A program made the translations under genes and the position numbers. A stretch of 64,000 nt of DNA from Hydrogenophaga palleronii NBRC 102513 (GTDB lineage Bacteria; Pseudomonadota; Gammaproteobacteria; Burkholderiales; Burkholderiaceae_C). Position 1 is the first letter of the stretch. Each line of letters starts with the position of its first letter. This document shows positions 29,746-40,834 of this stretch, piece by piece. Location of the stretch: the NCBI RefSeq assembly GCF_001571225.1, contig NZ_BCTJ01000020.1, positions 19,988 through 83,987 of the forward strand, read 5' to 3'. A model generated the notes under the pieces. It was not told the origin of the DNA. It saw only the letters and a program-made list of their open reading frames with translations, and did not search any database.

Positions 29746-30306
29746 ATGAGCACCGAAGACATTCGAAAGACCGCCGAGCACAAGATGATTCAATCGCTTG
29801 AGTCGCTCAAGAACGGTTTGACCAAGGTTCGCACCGGCCGCCCCAACCCGGCCCTGCTGGACACCGTGCACGTGGACTACTACGGCTCCATGCTGCCGCT
29901 GTCGCAAGTGGCCAACCTGTCCCTGCTGGACGCCCGCACCATCGGTGTGGCCCCGTGGGAAAAAGGCATGGGCGCGAAGATCGAAAAAGCCATCCGCGAG
30001 TCCGACCTGGGTCTGAACCCGTCCAGCCAGGGTGATCTGATCCGCGTGCCGATGCCGGCCATGACCGAGGAGCGACGCAAGGAACTCACCAAGGTCGTGC
30101 GCAACGACGGCGAAGCCGCCAAGATCGCGATCCGCAACCTGCGCCGCGACGCCAACGAAGCGGTCAAGAAACTGGTCAAGGACAAGCTGGCGTCGGAAGA
30201 CGACGACCGCCGCTCGCAGGAAGACATCCAGAAACTCACCGACCGCATGATTGCCGAGGTGGATCGCGTGGTGGCGTCCAAAGAGCAGGACATCCTGGCG
30301 GTCTGA
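29746..30306 (+). CDS. frr: Ribosome recycling factor
   Basis: 186 residues, the standard length. Splits post-termination ribosomes together with EF-G. The three-helix bundle is recognisable from [26 protein letters not shown], the small domain from [28 protein letters not shown], and the end from the long helix [30 protein letters not shown]-type ribosome binding site at 29735. Lies 46 bases after pyrH and 26 before uppS. Confidence 0.98.
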   Translation: MSTEDIRKTAEHKMIQSLESLKNGLTKVRTGRPNPALLDTVHVDYYGSMLPLSQVANLSLLDARTIGVAPWEKGMGAKIEKAIRESDLGLNPSSQGDLIRVPMPAMTEERRKELTKVVRNDGEAAKIAIRNLRRDANEAVKKLVKDKLASEDDDRRSQEDIQKLTDRMIAEVDRVVASKEQDILAV

Positions 30307-30332
30307 GCCCTTTTTTGCCCGCCCCACCACCC

Positions 30333-31082
30333 ATGGCAGCACCCCACGCGCCTTCCCGTTTGCCGCAACACGTGGCCATCGTCATGGACGGCAACGGCCG
30401 CTGGGCGCAGAAGCGCTGGCTGCCGCGCGTCGCCGGGCACAAGCAGGGCGTGGACGCGCTGCGCGGGGTGGTCAAAGCCTGCATCGAGCGCGGGGTGCCC
30501 GTGCTGTCGGTGTTTGCGTTCTCGTCGGAGAACTGGAACCGGCCGGTCGATGAGGTCTCGGGCCTGATGGACTTGTTGGTGCTGGCGCTCTCACGCGAGG
30601 TGCCGAGCCTGAAGAAAAACGGCGTGCGCCTGCATTTCCCCGGCAACCGCAGCGGCCTGTCGGCGCGCGTGGTGCAAGGCCTGGAGGCCGCCGAGCGCGA
30701 CACGGCGGCCAACCAGACCCTGGTGCTCAACGTCTGCTTCAACTACGGCGGCCGCTGGGACATGGCGCAGGCCGCAAGGCGTCTGGTGGAGCAGGGCATC
30801 GAGATCACCGAAGACAACCTGTCGCGCGCCATGGCGCTGGCCCACGTGGCCGATCCCGATTTGTTGATCCGCACCGGTGGCGAACTGCGCATCAGCAACT
30901 TCCTGCTCTGGCAGTCTGCCTACACCGAGCTGGTGTTCAGCGATTGTCTGTGGCCCGATTTCGATGCCGCCGAGCTGGACCGCTCCCTGGCCGAGTTCGC
31001 GCGCCGCGAGCGCCGCTTCGGCCAGACCGGCGAACAGGTCGCCGAGCCCGAGTTGGCCGGCGCGGACCAGCGACATGCTTAA
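30333..31082 (+). CDS. uppS: Isoprenyl transferase (undecaprenyl diphosphate synthase) UppS
   Basis: 249 residues. A cis-prenyltransferase that elongates farnesyl diphosphate to C55 undecaprenyl diphosphate, the carrier for peptidoglycan and O-antigen. The magnesium and diphosphate site is HVAIVMDGNGRWAQKR; FAFSSENWNRP and DPDLLIRTGGELRISNFLLWQSAYTELVF are the other conserved blocks. A TTG at 30315 is open too, but the ATG at 30333 is preferred. Its 3' end overlaps cdsA by eight bases. Confidence 0.97.
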   Translation: MAAPHAPSRLPQHVAIVMDGNGRWAQKRWLPRVAGHKQGVDALRGVVKACIERGVPVLSVFAFSSENWNRPVDEVSGLMDLLVLALSREVPSLKKNGVRLHFPGNRSGLSARVVQGLEAAERDTAANQTLVLNVCFNYGGRWDMAQAARRLVEQGIEITEDNLSRAMALAHVADPDLLIRTGGELRISNFLLWQSAYTELVFSDCLWPDFDAAELDRSLAEFARRERRFGQTGEQVAEPELAGADQRHA

Positions 31083-31896
31083 GCAACGCGTCACCACCGC
31101 CGTGCTGCTGCTGGCGATTCTGCTGCCGGCCCTGTTTTATCCCTCGATCGAACCCTTCGCCGCGCTCACCCTGCTGCTGATCGTGGCCGGTGGCTGGGAA
31201 TGGGCGCGCCTCAACGGCTGCGGCTCCTCGCTGTCGCTCGGGATCGGCATCGGCCTGGGTGTGCTGATGGCCGGCATCTGGGCCGCCGGTGGTCTGAGCG
31301 TGTCGCTGCGCCTGCTGTGGCTGGCGGTGGGCGCGCTCTGGGTGCTGCTGGCGGTGGTGATGCTGGCGCGCGGCGTGGCCGGCTGGAGCCTGTGGCCCCG
31401 CGGTTTGCGCCTGGTGGTCGGGCTGGTGCTGATCTCCTGCGCCTGGCTGGCCATGGTGCACGCGCGCCTGGTGGGCCTGGACTTTCTGCTTTCGGTGCTG
31501 CTGCTGGTCTGGATGGCCGACATCGCGGCCTACTTCGGTGGCAAGGCCCTGGGCCGGCGCAAGCTCGCGCCCACCATCAGCCCGGGCAAGAGTTGGGAGG
31601 GCGCCATCAGCGGTTTGCTCGGCGTGTGCCTGCTCGCTGCCGGTTGGCTGTGGGCGGACGGACAGGGCAACAACCTGTACGCACGCCTGTGGGCGCTGGG
31701 CCCGCTGCTGGCCGTGTTGTCGCTGGTGTTTCTGGTGGCGATGAGCGTCATCGGTGACCTGGTGGAGTCGCTCGTCAAGCGCAGCGCCGGTGCCAAGGAT
31801 TCCAGCCAGTTGCTGCCGGGTCACGGTGGGGTGCTGGACCGGGTGGACGCCTTGCTGCCCGTGCTGCCACTGGCCATGATGCTGATCTCGGTCTGA
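31075..31896 (+). CDS. cdsA: Phosphatidate cytidylyltransferase CdsA
   Basis: 273 residues, about eight hydrophobic helices. Makes CDP-diacylglycerol from phosphatidate and CTP in the inner membrane, the branch point for all phospholipids. The C-terminal CDS signature is complete: [19 protein letters not shown] followed by [47 protein letters not shown] is the second conserved block. It starts inside the end of uppS, giving translational coupling, and is followed by dxr after four bases. Confidence 0.97.
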   Translation: MLKQRVTTAVLLLAILLPALFYPSIEPFAALTLLLIVAGGWEWARLNGCGSSLSLGIGIGLGVLMAGIWAAGGLSVSLRLLWLAVGALWVLLAVVMLARGVAGWSLWPRGLRLVVGLVLISCAWLAMVHARLVGLDFLLSVLLLVWMADIAAYFGGKALGRRKLAPTISPGKSWEGAISGLLGVCLLAAGWLWADGQGNNLYARLWALGPLLAVLSLVFLVAMSVIGDLVESLVKRSAGAKDSSQLLPGHGGVLDRVDALLPVLPLAMMLISV

Positions 31897-31900
31897 CGCC

Positions 31901-33088
31901 ATGAACGAACGCGCACAAGCCGTCACCATCCTCGGTTCCACGGGTTCCATCGGCACCAGCACGCTGGACGTGATCGCGCGCCATCCGGAGCGCTACACCG
32001 TGTTCGCGCTCACCGCGGCCACGCAGGTGGAGCTCATTCTGGCGCAGTGCCAGCAGTTCACCCCGCGTTACGCCGTGATGGCCAGCGCCACGCACGCGCA
32101 GCAACTGGCGGCACGGGTGCGCGAGCTCGGCCTGAAGGTGGAGGTGCTGTCCGGCGAGCAGGCCTTGTGCGAGGTCAGCAGCGCGCCCGAGGTGGACGCG
32201 GTGATGGCCGCCATCGTCGGCGCCGCCGGCCTGGCGCCTAGCCTGGCCGCCGCCCGCGCCGGCAAGAAGCTGCTGCTGGCCAACAAGGAAGCCCTGGTGG
32301 TGGGCGGCGAACTCTTCATGCAGGCGGTGCGCGAAGGCGGCGCGACCTTGCTGCCGATCGACAGCGAACATTCGGCGGTGTTCCAGTCGCTGCCCGACGA
32401 CCCCGCTACCTGGTCGCGCCGGGTCGACAAGATCGTGCTGACCGCCTCGGGTGGCCCGTTCCGCACCCGCGACCCGGACACGCTGGCCAGCGTCACGCCC
32501 GAGCAGGCCTGCGCCCACCCCAACTGGGTGATGGGTCGCAAGATTTCGGTGGACTCGGCGACCATGATGAACAAGGCGCTGGAGGTGATCGAGGCCAGTT
32601 ACCTGTTCGGCCTGCCGGGCTCGCGCATCGAGGTGGTGATCCACCCGCAGAGCGTGATCCACTCCATGGTGCAGTACACAGACCGTTCGGTGGTGGCCCA
32701 GCTGGGCACGCCGGACATGCGCGGGCCGATCGCCTACGGCCTGTCCTGGCCCGAGCGCATCGAGTCCGGCGCCGCCGCACTGGACTTCGCCAACCTGGCC
32801 GCGCTCAGCTTCGAAAAGCCGGACGACCGGCGCTTTCCCGGCCTGCGCCTGGCCTGGGACGCGCTGGCCGGGCCGGTCGGCACCACCGCGGTGCTCAATG
32901 CCGCCAACGAGGTGGCGGTGGCGGCATTCCTGGAGCGCCGCCTGCGGTTCGACCAGATCCACAGCGTCAACCATGCAACTTTGCAGGCGCTCACACCCTC
33001 CAAGCCGCAGGACCTGGCCGACCTGCTGGCCATCGACACCGAAGCCCGGGCATTGGCGCTGGCCCGGGTGAACACACTGGCCGCCTGA
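31901..33088 (+). CDS. dxr: 1-deoxy-D-xylulose 5-phosphate reductoisomerase
   Basis: 395 residues. Converts DXP to MEP with NADPH, the second MEP-pathway step. NADPH site [18 protein letters not shown], then ALVVGGELF; the metal and substrate site shows [21 protein letters not shown] and [22 protein letters not shown]; the C-terminal domain ends [26 protein letters not shown]. It stands four bases after cdsA, whereas ispD and ispF, the neighbouring pathway steps, lie 25 kb upstream in this window. Confidence 0.97.
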   Translation: MNERAQAVTILGSTGSIGTSTLDVIARHPERYTVFALTAATQVELILAQCQQFTPRYAVMASATHAQQLAARVRELGLKVEVLSGEQALCEVSSAPEVDAVMAAIVGAAGLAPSLAAARAGKKLLLANKEALVVGGELFMQAVREGGATLLPIDSEHSAVFQSLPDDPATWSRRVDKIVLTASGGPFRTRDPDTLASVTPEQACAHPNWVMGRKISVDSATMMNKALEVIEASYLFGLPGSRIEVVIHPQSVIHSMVQYTDRSVVAQLGTPDMRGPIAYGLSWPERIESGAAALDFANLAALSFEKPDDRRFPGLRLAWDALAGPVGTTAVLNAANEVAVAAFLERRLRFDQIHSVNHATLQALTPSKPQDLADLLAIDTEARALALARVNTLAA

Positions 33089-33137
33089 GCGCCAGCGGCC
33101 GGCCCGCCCAGCCGACTTACTTTTGATCGATATCACC

Positions 33138-34502
33138 ATGCTCACACTCGTTGCCTTCGTGGTAGCCCTCGGCCTGTTGATCGCCGTGCACGAGTACGGT
33201 CACTACCGGGTGGCGGTGGCCTGCGGCGTGAAGGTGCTGCGCTTCTCGGTCGGTTTCGGCAAACCCCTGTTCTCCTGGCGCAAGAAAGGCAGCCCGACCG
33301 AGTTCACGCTCGGTGCGCTACCCCTGGGCGGTTATGTGCGCATGCTGGACGAGCGCGAAGCACCGGTGGACCCGGCCGAACGCCACCTGGCTTTCAACAC
33401 CCAACCCTTGCGCTCGCGCGCCGCCATCGTGGCCGCCGGCCCGGCCGCCAACCTGCTGCTGGCAATCCTGATCTATGCCATGTTGAACTGGACCGGCGTA
33501 GAAGAACCCAAGCCCATCCTTGCCAGCCCGGTGGCCGGATCGCTGGCCGACCGTGCCGGTCTGCGCGGCGGCGAATGGGTGGCACAGGTGGCCACGCCCG
33601 AATCCACGCCCAGCGACGTTGCCTCTTACGAAGACCTGCGCTGGCACCTCACCCAGGCCGTGCTGTCGAGCGAAGACCTGACGCTCTGGGTGGCGCCGAA
33701 CGAAGGCGAGCCGACGCGGCCGGTGACCCTGCCCTTGAGCGAGCTGGAAGTGCGCGAAGCCGATGCGGCGCTGTTCCAGCGGGTCGGCATCACCAGCCCT
33801 TGGAGCGCGCCGGTGGTGGGCGAGGTCATGGACGGCGGCGCCGCCGCCGCGGCCGGTTTGCGCGCCGGCGACGTGGTGCGCCAGATCAACGGCCAGCCGG
33901 TTGGCGACGGTGGCCGCCTGCGCGGCCTGATCCGCGCGGCCACGGGGCCGGCGGGCCAGCCGGTTGAACAACGCTGGGAGGTGGTGCGCGGCGGTCAGAC
34001 ACTGCAGCTCACCGTCACACCGGTGCCGGAGCAGCAGGCGGGTGCCTGGGTCGGCCGCGTCGGGGCCTACATCGGTGCTGCGCCCGAGATGGTGACGGTG
34101 CGCCACGGCTTGGTGGACGGGCTGGTCAAAGGTGCGGTGCGCACCTGGGAAGTGTCCTGGCTGACGCTCAAGATGATGGGCCGCATGTTGATCGGCGAGG
34201 CCTCGGTGAAGAACCTCAGCGGCCCGCTCACCATCGCCGACTACGCGGGCAAGTCCGCCAGCCTCGGTATCACGTCTTACCTGCTGTTTCTCGCCTTGAT
34301 CAGCGTGAGTCTGGGCGTGCTCAACCTGCTGCCGCTGCCGGTCCTCGATGGGGGACACCTGATGTATTATCTTTGGGAGGGTGTCACTGGGCGCAGCGTG
34401 TCTGATGTCTGGATGGAGCGCCTGCAGCGCGGGGGTGTCGTGGTTCTCATGGCGCTCATGTCCGTTGCCTTGTTCAATGATGTGGCCCGCTTGGCTGGCT
34501 GA
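33138..34502 (+). CDS. rseP: Site-2 zinc metalloprotease RseP
   Basis: 454 residues. An intramembrane protease that finishes cleavage of anti-sigma factors such as RseA and clears signal-peptide remnants. The zinc ligands are in the first helix (LLIAVHEYGHY, HExxH) and in NLLPLPVLDGGHLMYY near the C-terminus. Two PDZ domains fill the periplasmic part (about 120-300; second one VVGEVMDGGAAAAAGLRAGDVVRQING). Four membrane helices are visible. The ATG at 33138 is taken; a TTG five codons upstream is possible. bamA follows after 13 bases. Confidence 0.95.
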   Translation: MLTLVAFVVALGLLIAVHEYGHYRVAVACGVKVLRFSVGFGKPLFSWRKKGSPTEFTLGALPLGGYVRMLDEREAPVDPAERHLAFNTQPLRSRAAIVAAGPAANLLLAILIYAMLNWTGVEEPKPILASPVAGSLADRAGLRGGEWVAQVATPESTPSDVASYEDLRWHLTQAVLSSEDLTLWVAPNEGEPTRPVTLPLSELEVREADAALFQRVGITSPWSAPVVGEVMDGGAAAAAGLRAGDVVRQINGQPVGDGGRLRGLIRAATGPAGQPVEQRWEVVRGGQTLQLTVTPVPEQQAGAWVGRVGAYIGAAPEMVTVRHGLVDGLVKGAVRTWEVSWLTLKMMGRMLIGEASVKNLSGPLTIADYAGKSASLGITSYLLFLALISVSLGVLNLLPLPVLDGGHLMYYLWEGVTGRSVSDVWMERLQRGGVVVLMALMSVALFNDVARLAG

Positions 34503-34515
34503 ACGCTTCCTTTCC

Positions 34516-36840
34516 ATGAAAAAAAATACCAGAGGCTTTCGCGGCCTGACCCTTTCAGCGCTCGCGATGGCCTTGCTGTCGGCCTTGCCGGCTTGGGCCG
34601 TTGACCCCTTTACGTTGCGCGACATCCGGGTGGAGGGCCTGCAGCGTGTGGAGCCCGGCACCGTGTTCGCCTCGCTGCCGTTCCGCATCGGCGACCAGTA
34701 CAACGACGACAAAGGTTCGACCGCGATCCGTTCGCTGTTCGGCCTGGGCCTGTTCAGCGACGTGCGCCTGCAGGTCAATGGCGACGTGCTGGTGGTGATC
34801 GTGGAAGAACGCCCGACCGTGGCCGACGTGAGCTTCTCCGGCATCAAGGAATTTGAAGAGGACGTGCTCAAGAAAGCCTTGCGCGACATCGGCCTGACCG
34901 ACGGCCGTCCGTTCGACAAGGCGCTGGCCGACCGCGCGGAGCAGGAGCTCAAGCGCCAGTACATCAACCGCAGCATGTACGCCGCGCAGGTGGTGACCAC
35001 CGTCACGCCGGGCGAACGCAACCGCGTCAACCTCAACTTCAGCGTGGTCGAAGGCGATGTCGCCAAGATCAAGGAAATCCGCATCGTCGGCAACCAGGCG
35101 TTTTCCGAGTCGACCCTGCGCAACCTGTTCGACCTCAACACCGGTGGCTGGCTGAGCTGGTACACCAAGTCGGACCGCTACTCACGCGCCAAGCTGAACG
35201 CCGACATCGAGACCCTGCGCTCCTACTACCTGACGCGCGGTTACCTCGAATTCCGCATCGACTCCACCCAGGTCGCCATCTCCCCCGACAAGGAGGACAT
35301 GTCCATCACCCTGAACATCACCGAAGGCAACCGCTATGTGGTGAAGTCGGTGGCACTGGAGGGTGAGTACCTGGGCAAGGAAGAAGAGTTCAAGACGCTG
35401 GTGGCCTTGCGTGCGGGCGAGGCCTACAACGCCGAAAACGAGTCCGCCACGGTGAAGGCCTTCACCGATTATTTCGGCGCCTTCGGTTATGCCTTTGCGC
35501 AAGTGGAGCCCACGCGCGACATCAATCGCGTGAACAAGCAGGTGTCCTTCGTCATTCGTGCGCAGCCCGCGCGCCGCGTATATGTGCGCCGCATCAACGT
35601 CGAAGGCAACAACCGCACGCGCGACGAAGTCATCCGGCGCGAGTTCCGCCAGCTGGAATCGGCCTGGTATGACAGCGACCGCATCCGCCTGTCGCGCGAC
35701 CGCGTGGACCGTCTCGGCTTCTTCACCCAGGTGGAGGTCGACACCCAGCCGGTGCCGGGCACGCCCGACCAGGTGGACATGACCATCACCGTGGCCGAAA
35801 AGCCCACCGGCAACCTGTCGCTCGGCGCGGGCTACTCGCAGGCGGAAAAGCTGTCGCTGATCGCCGGCATCCGGCAGGAAAACGTGTTCGGTTCGGGCAA
35901 CTACCTGGGCGTGGACGTCAACACCAGCGACTACAACCGCCAGATCGTGGTGAGCACGGTGAACCCGTACTTCACCGCCGACGGTGTCTCGCGCGCCATC
36001 GACGTCTATTACCGCACCACCCAGCCGTACTCACAGCAGGGTGGTGATTACCGCCTGGTCACGCCCGGCATGAGCATCAAGTTCGGTGTGCCTTTCACCG
36101 AGCGAGACACAGTGTTCTTCGGCATCGGCTTCGAGCAGACCCGCATCGAACCCGGCACCGGTTTGCCCGGCGCTTACCAGACCTACTCCGACACCTTCGG
36201 TCAGAGCAGCACCTCGGTGCCCTTGACCATCGGCTGGGCGCGCGATGGCCGAGACAGCTCGCTGGTGCCCACGCAAGGGCGCCTGCAGCGTTTCAACACC
36301 GAGTTGGGCATTGGTGGCGACACCCGCTACCTCAAGGCCAACTACCAGATCCAGCAGTACATTCCGCTGAGCAAGCAGTACACACTGGCTTTCAACGGCG
36401 AGCTGGGTTACGGCAAGGGCCTGGGCGGCCGTCCGTTCCCGTTGTTCAAGAACTTCTACGGTGGCGGCCTCGGTTCGGTGCGCGGCTTCGACCAGGGCAC
36501 CCTGGGTCCGACCTCGGCCATCCTGTCGGGGGCGCAGGCCGGGGAACTCGTCAACATCGGCGGCAATCGCAGTATTGCCATGAGCGCAGAGTTCATCACG
36601 CCGTTCCCGGGGGCCGGCAACGACCGCACCCTGCGCATGTTTGGCTTTGTGGACGTGGGCAACGTGTACGGGGAAAATGACACCCGTGCGAACGCCAGAG
36701 ATTTGCGCGCTTCCGTGGGCGTGGGCTTGAGCTGGATCTCGCCCGTCGGACCCTTGCGCTTCGCCATCGCCAATCCCATCCGCAAATTCCCTGGCGATAG
36801 AATCCAGAAATTCCAGTTTCAGATCGGAACCTCCTTTTGA
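34516..36840 (+). CDS. bamA: Outer membrane protein assembly factor BamA
   Basis: 774 residues. Central pore of the BAM complex, inserting beta-barrel proteins into the outer membrane. A signal peptide ends at PAWA-VDPFT. Five POTRA repeats follow (about 25-425), the first beginning TLRDIRVEGLQRVEPGTVF and the last RRVYVRRINVEGNNRTRDEV. The C-terminal 16-strand barrel includes YGGGLGSVRGFDQGTLGP (the conserved VRGF loop) and ends with the outer-membrane targeting Phe in KFQFQIGTSF. Between rseP and skp, as in many proteobacteria. The stop overlaps the skp ATG by one base. Confidence 0.98.
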   Translation: MKKNTRGFRGLTLSALAMALLSALPAWAVDPFTLRDIRVEGLQRVEPGTVFASLPFRIGDQYNDDKGSTAIRSLFGLGLFSDVRLQVNGDVLVVIVEERPTVADVSFSGIKEFEEDVLKKALRDIGLTDGRPFDKALADRAEQELKRQYINRSMYAAQVVTTVTPGERNRVNLNFSVVEGDVAKIKEIRIVGNQAFSESTLRNLFDLNTGGWLSWYTKSDRYSRAKLNADIETLRSYYLTRGYLEFRIDSTQVAISPDKEDMSITLNITEGNRYVVKSVALEGEYLGKEEEFKTLVALRAGEAYNAENESATVKAFTDYFGAFGYAFAQVEPTRDINRVNKQVSFVIRAQPARRVYVRRINVEGNNRTRDEVIRREFRQLESAWYDSDRIRLSRDRVDRLGFFTQVEVDTQPVPGTPDQVDMTITVAEKPTGNLSLGAGYSQAEKLSLIAGIRQENVFGSGNYLGVDVNTSDYNRQIVVSTVNPYFTADGVSRAIDVYYRTTQPYSQQGGDYRLVTPGMSIKFGVPFTERDTVFFGIGFEQTRIEPGTGLPGAYQTYSDTFGQSSTSVPLTIGWARDGRDSSLVPTQGRLQRFNTELGIGGDTRYLKANYQIQQYIPLSKQYTLAFNGELGYGKGLGGRPFPLFKNFYGGGLGSVRGFDQGTLGPTSAILSGAQAGELVNIGGNRSIAMSAEFITPFPGAGNDRTLRMFGFVDVGNVYGENDTRANARDLRASVGVGLSWISPVGPLRFAIANPIRKFPGDRIQKFQFQIGTSF

Positions 36841-37358
36841 TGAAGACTCTTTCCCGCATATTCGACCGACGCAACCTGCTGGCTGCAGCGCTGGGCCTAC
36901 TGGCCTTCACGGCGACGGCCCAGGATCTGCGCATCGGTTTCGTGAACACCGACCGCATCTTCCGCGAGGCCAACTTGGCCAAAGCCGCCCAGACCAAGCT
37001 GGAAGCGGAATTCTCGCGGCGTGAGAAGGAAGTGCAGGGCCTGGCCTCTGCACTCAAGACCGCCTCGGAGAAATTCGAGCGCGAAGCTCCGACCCTGCCC
37101 GAAGCCCAACGCGTGGTGCGTCAGCGCCAGCTGGTGGACCAGGACCAAAACTTCCAGCGCAAGCAGCGTGAGTTCCAGGAAGACCTGAACCTGCGCAAGA
37201 ACGAAGAGCTGCAAAGCGTGCTGGAACGCGCCAACCGCGTGATCAAGCAAGTGGCCGAAGCCGAGAAGTACGACTTGGTGATCCAGGAAGCCGTGTACAT
37301 CAACCCCAAGCACGACATCACCGACAAGGTGCTGAGCGGCTTGAACGGCGCCAAGTAA
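36840..37358 (+). CDS. skp: Periplasmic chaperone Skp/OmpH
   Basis: 172 residues. A signal peptide ([19 protein letters not shown]) precedes the Skp start [28 protein letters not shown] long charged coiled coil (about 50-135) forms the tentacle arms of the trimer that holds unfolded outer-membrane proteins. It ends [30 protein letters not shown] coupling with bamA keeps chaperone and insertase in step. Confidence 0.95.
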   Translation: MKTLSRIFDRRNLLAAALGLLAFTATAQDLRIGFVNTDRIFREANLAKAAQTKLEAEFSRREKEVQGLASALKTASEKFEREAPTLPEAQRVVRQRQLVDQDQNFQRKQREFQEDLNLRKNEELQSVLERANRVIKQVAEAEKYDLVIQEAVYINPKHDITDKVLSGLNGAK

Positions 37359-37377
37359 TACCGCAGGGCCAACCCAC

Positions 37378-38430
37378 GTGTCGAGGCCGCTGGGCGAAAT
37401 CGTCAATGCCCTGGGCGGTACCCGACACGGTCCGGCCGATCTGCTGATCCACCGCCTGGCCCCCGTGGCCACGGCGGGCCCTGGCGAATTGGCCTTCGTG
37501 GCCCAGGCGCGCTACGCCAGCCAGATCCAGACCACACGGGCCGATGTGCTCATCGTGCCCGCGTCCTTGCAGGCCCAGGCCCAGGCGCGTGGCGCCTGCA
37601 TCGTCGCCGACGACCCCTACCTCTACTTCGCACGCCTCACCCAGTGGTGGCGGCAGCAGCACGAGACCGTGCCCGCGCCGGGCATCGACCCGCTGGCCAG
37701 CATCCACCCCAGTGCGCGGGTGGAAGAGGGCGCGAGCGTCGGGCCGTTCGTGGTCATCGGTGCACGCGCCCGGGTGGCGCGTGGTGCGCGCATCGGCGCG
37801 CACACGGTGCTCGGTGCCGATGCCCAGGTGGGTGAAAACAGCTTGCTGCATCCGCGTGTGACGCTGGGTGACCGCTGCACGGTGGGCGCGCGCTGCGTGC
37901 TGCACCCGGGCGTGGTGATCGGCGCCGACGGTTTCGGTTTTGCGCCGCACCAGGGTGAGTGGATCAAGATCGAGCAACTCGGTGCGGTGCGCATCGGCAA
38001 CGATGTCGAGATCGGCGCCAACACCTGCATCGACCGCGGTGCGCTTGACGACACCGTGATCGAAGACGGCGTCAAGCTCGACAACCTGATCCAGATCGGC
38101 CACAACGTGCACATCGGCGCGCACACAGCCATGGCCGGCTGCGTCGGTGTGGCGGGCAGCGCCACCATCGGCGCGCACTGCACCATCGGTGGTGGAGCCG
38201 TGGTGCTGGGTCACCTACGGCTGGCCGATGGCGTGCATGTCTCGGCCGCTTCGGTGGTCACGCGCTCGCTGCTCAAGCCGGGCCAGTACACCGGCATGTT
38301 TCCCATCGACGACAATGCGAGCTGGGAAAAGAACGCCGCTTCCCTCAAGCAGCTCAACCGCCTGCGCGAACGCCTCAAGGCCGCCGAGCAAGCAATCGAG
38401 CAGGCCATACAAAACAAGATCAGACCATGA
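37378..38430 (+). CDS. lpxD: UDP-3-O-(3-hydroxyacyl)glucosamine N-acyltransferase LpxD
   Basis: 350 residues. Adds the second hydroxyacyl chain in lipid A synthesis, using acyl-ACP. The N-terminal uridine-binding domain (about 1-100) is followed by left-handed beta-helix hexapeptides ([24 protein letters not shown] and on) and the active-site region [24 protein letters not shown], where the His is catalytic. A C-terminal helix ends the protein. GTG start at 37378; the end overlaps fabZ by four bases. Confidence 0.96.
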   Translation: MSRPLGEIVNALGGTRHGPADLLIHRLAPVATAGPGELAFVAQARYASQIQTTRADVLIVPASLQAQAQARGACIVADDPYLYFARLTQWWRQQHETVPAPGIDPLASIHPSARVEEGASVGPFVVIGARARVARGARIGAHTVLGADAQVGENSLLHPRVTLGDRCTVGARCVLHPGVVIGADGFGFAPHQGEWIKIEQLGAVRIGNDVEIGANTCIDRGALDDTVIEDGVKLDNLIQIGHNVHIGAHTAMAGCVGVAGSATIGAHCTIGGGAVVLGHLRLADGVHVSAASVVTRSLLKPGQYTGMFPIDDNASWEKNAASLKQLNRLRERLKAAEQAIEQAIQNKIRP

Positions 38431-38867
38431 TGGACATTCACGAGATTCTCAAGCAGCTGCCGCACCGTTACCCGTTTCTGTTGGTGGACCGTGTGCTGGA
38501 GCTGGAAAACGGCAAGCGCATCAAGGCGCTCAAGAATGTCACCATCAACGAGCCCTTTTTCGTTGGCCATTTCCCGCACCGCCCGGTGATGCCCGGCGTG
38601 CTGATGCTCGAAGCCATGGCGCAGGTTGCTGCGCTGCTGGCGTTCGACACCATGGGTGTGACGCCAGACGACAAGACCGTGTACTACTTTGCCGGCATCG
38701 ACGGTGCGCGTTTCAAGCGGCCGGTTGAACCCGGTGACCAGCTGGTGATGGATGTGGAGCTCGACCGCATGAAGGCCGGTATCTTCAAGTTCAATGGCGT
38801 CACGCGCGTGGGCGAACACGTGGTGTGTGAAGCCACGCTGATGTGCACCATGCGCACCATCGCCTGA
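38427..38867 (+). CDS. fabZ: 3-hydroxyacyl-ACP dehydratase FabZ
   Basis: 146 residues, hot-dog fold. Dehydrates 3-hydroxyacyl-ACP in fatty acid elongation, competing with LpxA/LpxD for the same hydroxyacyl-ACP pool, hence its usual place among lpx genes. The catalytic His is in [20 protein letters not shown], with the Glu in the same segment, and [17 protein letters not shown] opens the protein. Translationally coupled to lpxD through ATGA. Confidence 0.97.
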   Translation: MMDIHEILKQLPHRYPFLLVDRVLELENGKRIKALKNVTINEPFFVGHFPHRPVMPGVLMLEAMAQVAALLAFDTMGVTPDDKTVYYFAGIDGARFKRPVEPGDQLVMDVELDRMKAGIFKFNGVTRVGEHVVCEATLMCTMRTIA

Positions 38868-38886
38868 TGGTGCGAGAGGGCGCCCA

Positions 38887-39681
38887 GTGTCTTTGATCCA
38901 TCCCACCGCCCTGGTCGATCCGGCGGCGCAGCTCGACAGTTCGGTCAGCGTCGGTCCCTACACGGTGATCGGCCCGCACGTGAAGGTCGGTGCCGGCACC
39001 ACCATCGGCGCGCACTGCGTGATCGAGGGGCACACCACCATTGGCCGCGACAACCGTATCTTCCAGTTCAACTCGCTGGGAGCGGTGCCGCAGGACAAGA
39101 AGTACGCGGGCGAGCCCTGCGAGCTGGTGATTGGTGACCGCAACACGGTGCGTGAGTTCTGCACCTTCAACATCGGCTCGCCCGGCGACCGCGCCGTGAC
39201 CCAGATCGGCAACGACAACTGGATCATGGCCTACGTGCACCTGGCGCACGACTGCGTGGTGGGCAATCACACCATCTTTGCCAACAACTCGCAACTGGCC
39301 GGCCACGTGGTGGTGGACGACTGGGTGATCCTGGGTGGTTTCACCGTGGTGCACCAGTTCGTGCGCATCGGTGCCCACGCCATGACCGCCATGTGTTCGC
39401 TGCTGTTCGCCGACCTGCCACCGTTCGTGATGTGCCAGGGCCAACCGGCTCAGGCGCGCTCCATGAACTTCGAAGGCCTGCGCCGGCGCGGCTTCTCTCC
39501 GGAGCGCATATCTGCCGTCAAGGCCATGCACAAGGCGCTGTACCGCGATGACCTCAAGCTGGATCAGGCGGTCGAGCGCATTGCCGGCCTGACGGACAAG
39601 ACGCCCGAAGCCGCGCCCGACGTGGCCATGATGCTGAACTTCCTCGGGCAGGTGTCGCCCCAGCGCGGCATCGTCCGCTGA
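38887..39681 (+). CDS. lpxA: UDP-N-acetylglucosamine acyltransferase LpxA
   Basis: 264 residues. First step of lipid A synthesis: moves a 3-hydroxyacyl chain from ACP to UDP-GlcNAc. Starts with [26 protein letters not shown], then beta-helix hexapeptides; the catalytic His is in [15 protein letters not shown]. The C-terminal helical domain is [28 protein letters not shown] start at 38887; the next upstream in-frame codons give no better site. Chain-length choice cannot be read reliably from sequence alone. Confidence 0.96.
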   Translation: MSLIHPTALVDPAAQLDSSVSVGPYTVIGPHVKVGAGTTIGAHCVIEGHTTIGRDNRIFQFNSLGAVPQDKKYAGEPCELVIGDRNTVREFCTFNIGSPGDRAVTQIGNDNWIMAYVHLAHDCVVGNHTIFANNSQLAGHVVVDDWVILGGFTVVHQFVRIGAHAMTAMCSLLFADLPPFVMCQGQPAQARSMNFEGLRRRGFSPERISAVKAMHKALYRDDLKLDQAVERIAGLTDKTPEAAPDVAMMLNFLGQVSPQRGIVR

Positions 39682-39688
39682 GGCCAGC

Positions 39689-40834
39689 ATGCCGGCGACC
39701 AAGCGTTTTGCCCTCGTGGCGGGCGAGACCTCGGGCGACCTGCTGGCCGGCCTGCTGCTGGGCGGGGTGCGCCAGCGCTGGCCCGATCTGAAGTCTTTCG
39801 GCATTGGCGGTCCGCAGATGGCCGCACAGGGTTTCGAGGCCTGGTGGCCGAGCGAGAAGCTGGCCGTGCGTGGGTATGTGGAAGTGCTGCGCCACTACCG
39901 CGAGATCGTCGGCATCCGCACGCAACTGCAGCAGCGCCTGTTGGGCAGCACCCGGCCCGACGTGTTCATTGGCGTGGATGCGCCCGATTTCAACCTCGAT
40001 CTCGAAGCCAATCTGAAGGCGCAGGGCGTGCCGACGGTGCACTTCGTCTGCCCCTCGGTCTGGGCCTGGCGCGCTGACCGGGTGGAGAAAATCCGCCGCA
40101 GCGCTGATCACGTGCTGTGCATCTTCCCGTTTGAACCCGAGCTGCTGGCGCAACACGGCATTGCCGCCACCTACGTCGGCCACCCGCTGGCCAGCGTGAT
40201 TCCGATGGAGCCCGACCGTGCTGCGGCGCGCGCCACGCTGGGCTTGCGCGACGAAGACACGGTGGTGGCCATCCTGCCGGGCAGCCGCGCGTCCGAGGTG
40301 CAGTACCTGGCGCAGGTTTTTTTCCAAGCTGCAGCAATGCTGCAGCGTGCGCGCCCCGGCCTGCGTTTTGTGGTGCCGGCGGTGCCTGCATTGCGCGAGC
40401 GCATCACCAGCCTGGCGCGGGCCGCCGGCCTGGGCGACGCACTGCAGGTGCTCTCGGGCCAGTCGCACACGGCGCTGACCGCCTGCAATGTGACGCTGAT
40501 CGCCAGCGGCACCGCCACGCTGGAAGCGGCGCTGTTCAAGCGCCCGATGGTGATCGCCTACAACATGAACTGGCTGTCCTGGCAGATCATGCGGCGCAAG
40601 CAGTTGCAGCCCTGGGTGGGCCTGCCCAACATCCTGTGCGGCGACTTCGTGGTGCCCGAGTACCTGCAGGAAGCCGCTTCGCCGCAGGCTTTGTCGCAGG
40701 CGGTGTTGGCATGGCTGGACGCACCTGACAGAATCACGGCCCTGGAGCAGCGTTTCACCACGCTGCACCACACGCTGCGACGAGATACCGCCCAACTGGC
40801 CACCGATGCGATCGAACAAGTTCTTGAAGGCTGA
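39689..40834 (+). CDS. lpxB: Lipid-A-disaccharide synthase LpxB
   Basis: 381 residues, GT-B glycosyltransferase (GT19). Joins UDP-2,3-diacylglucosamine to lipid X to give the tetraacyl disaccharide. Conserved blocks are [15 protein letters not shown] at the N-terminus, [33 protein letters not shown], the UDP-site [16 protein letters not shown] and [21 protein letters not shown]. The 3' end overlaps rnhB by 29 bases. Confidence 0.96.
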   Translation: MPATKRFALVAGETSGDLLAGLLLGGVRQRWPDLKSFGIGGPQMAAQGFEAWWPSEKLAVRGYVEVLRHYREIVGIRTQLQQRLLGSTRPDVFIGVDAPDFNLDLEANLKAQGVPTVHFVCPSVWAWRADRVEKIRRSADHVLCIFPFEPELLAQHGIAATYVGHPLASVIPMEPDRAAARATLGLRDEDTVVAILPGSRASEVQYLAQVFFQAAAMLQRARPGLRFVVPAVPALRERITSLARAAGLGDALQVLSGQSHTALTACNVTLIASGTATLEAALFKRPMVIAYNMNWLSWQIMRRKQLQPWVGLPNILCGDFVVPEYLQEAASPQALSQAVLAWLDAPDRITALEQRFTTLHHTLRRDTAQLATDAIEQVLEG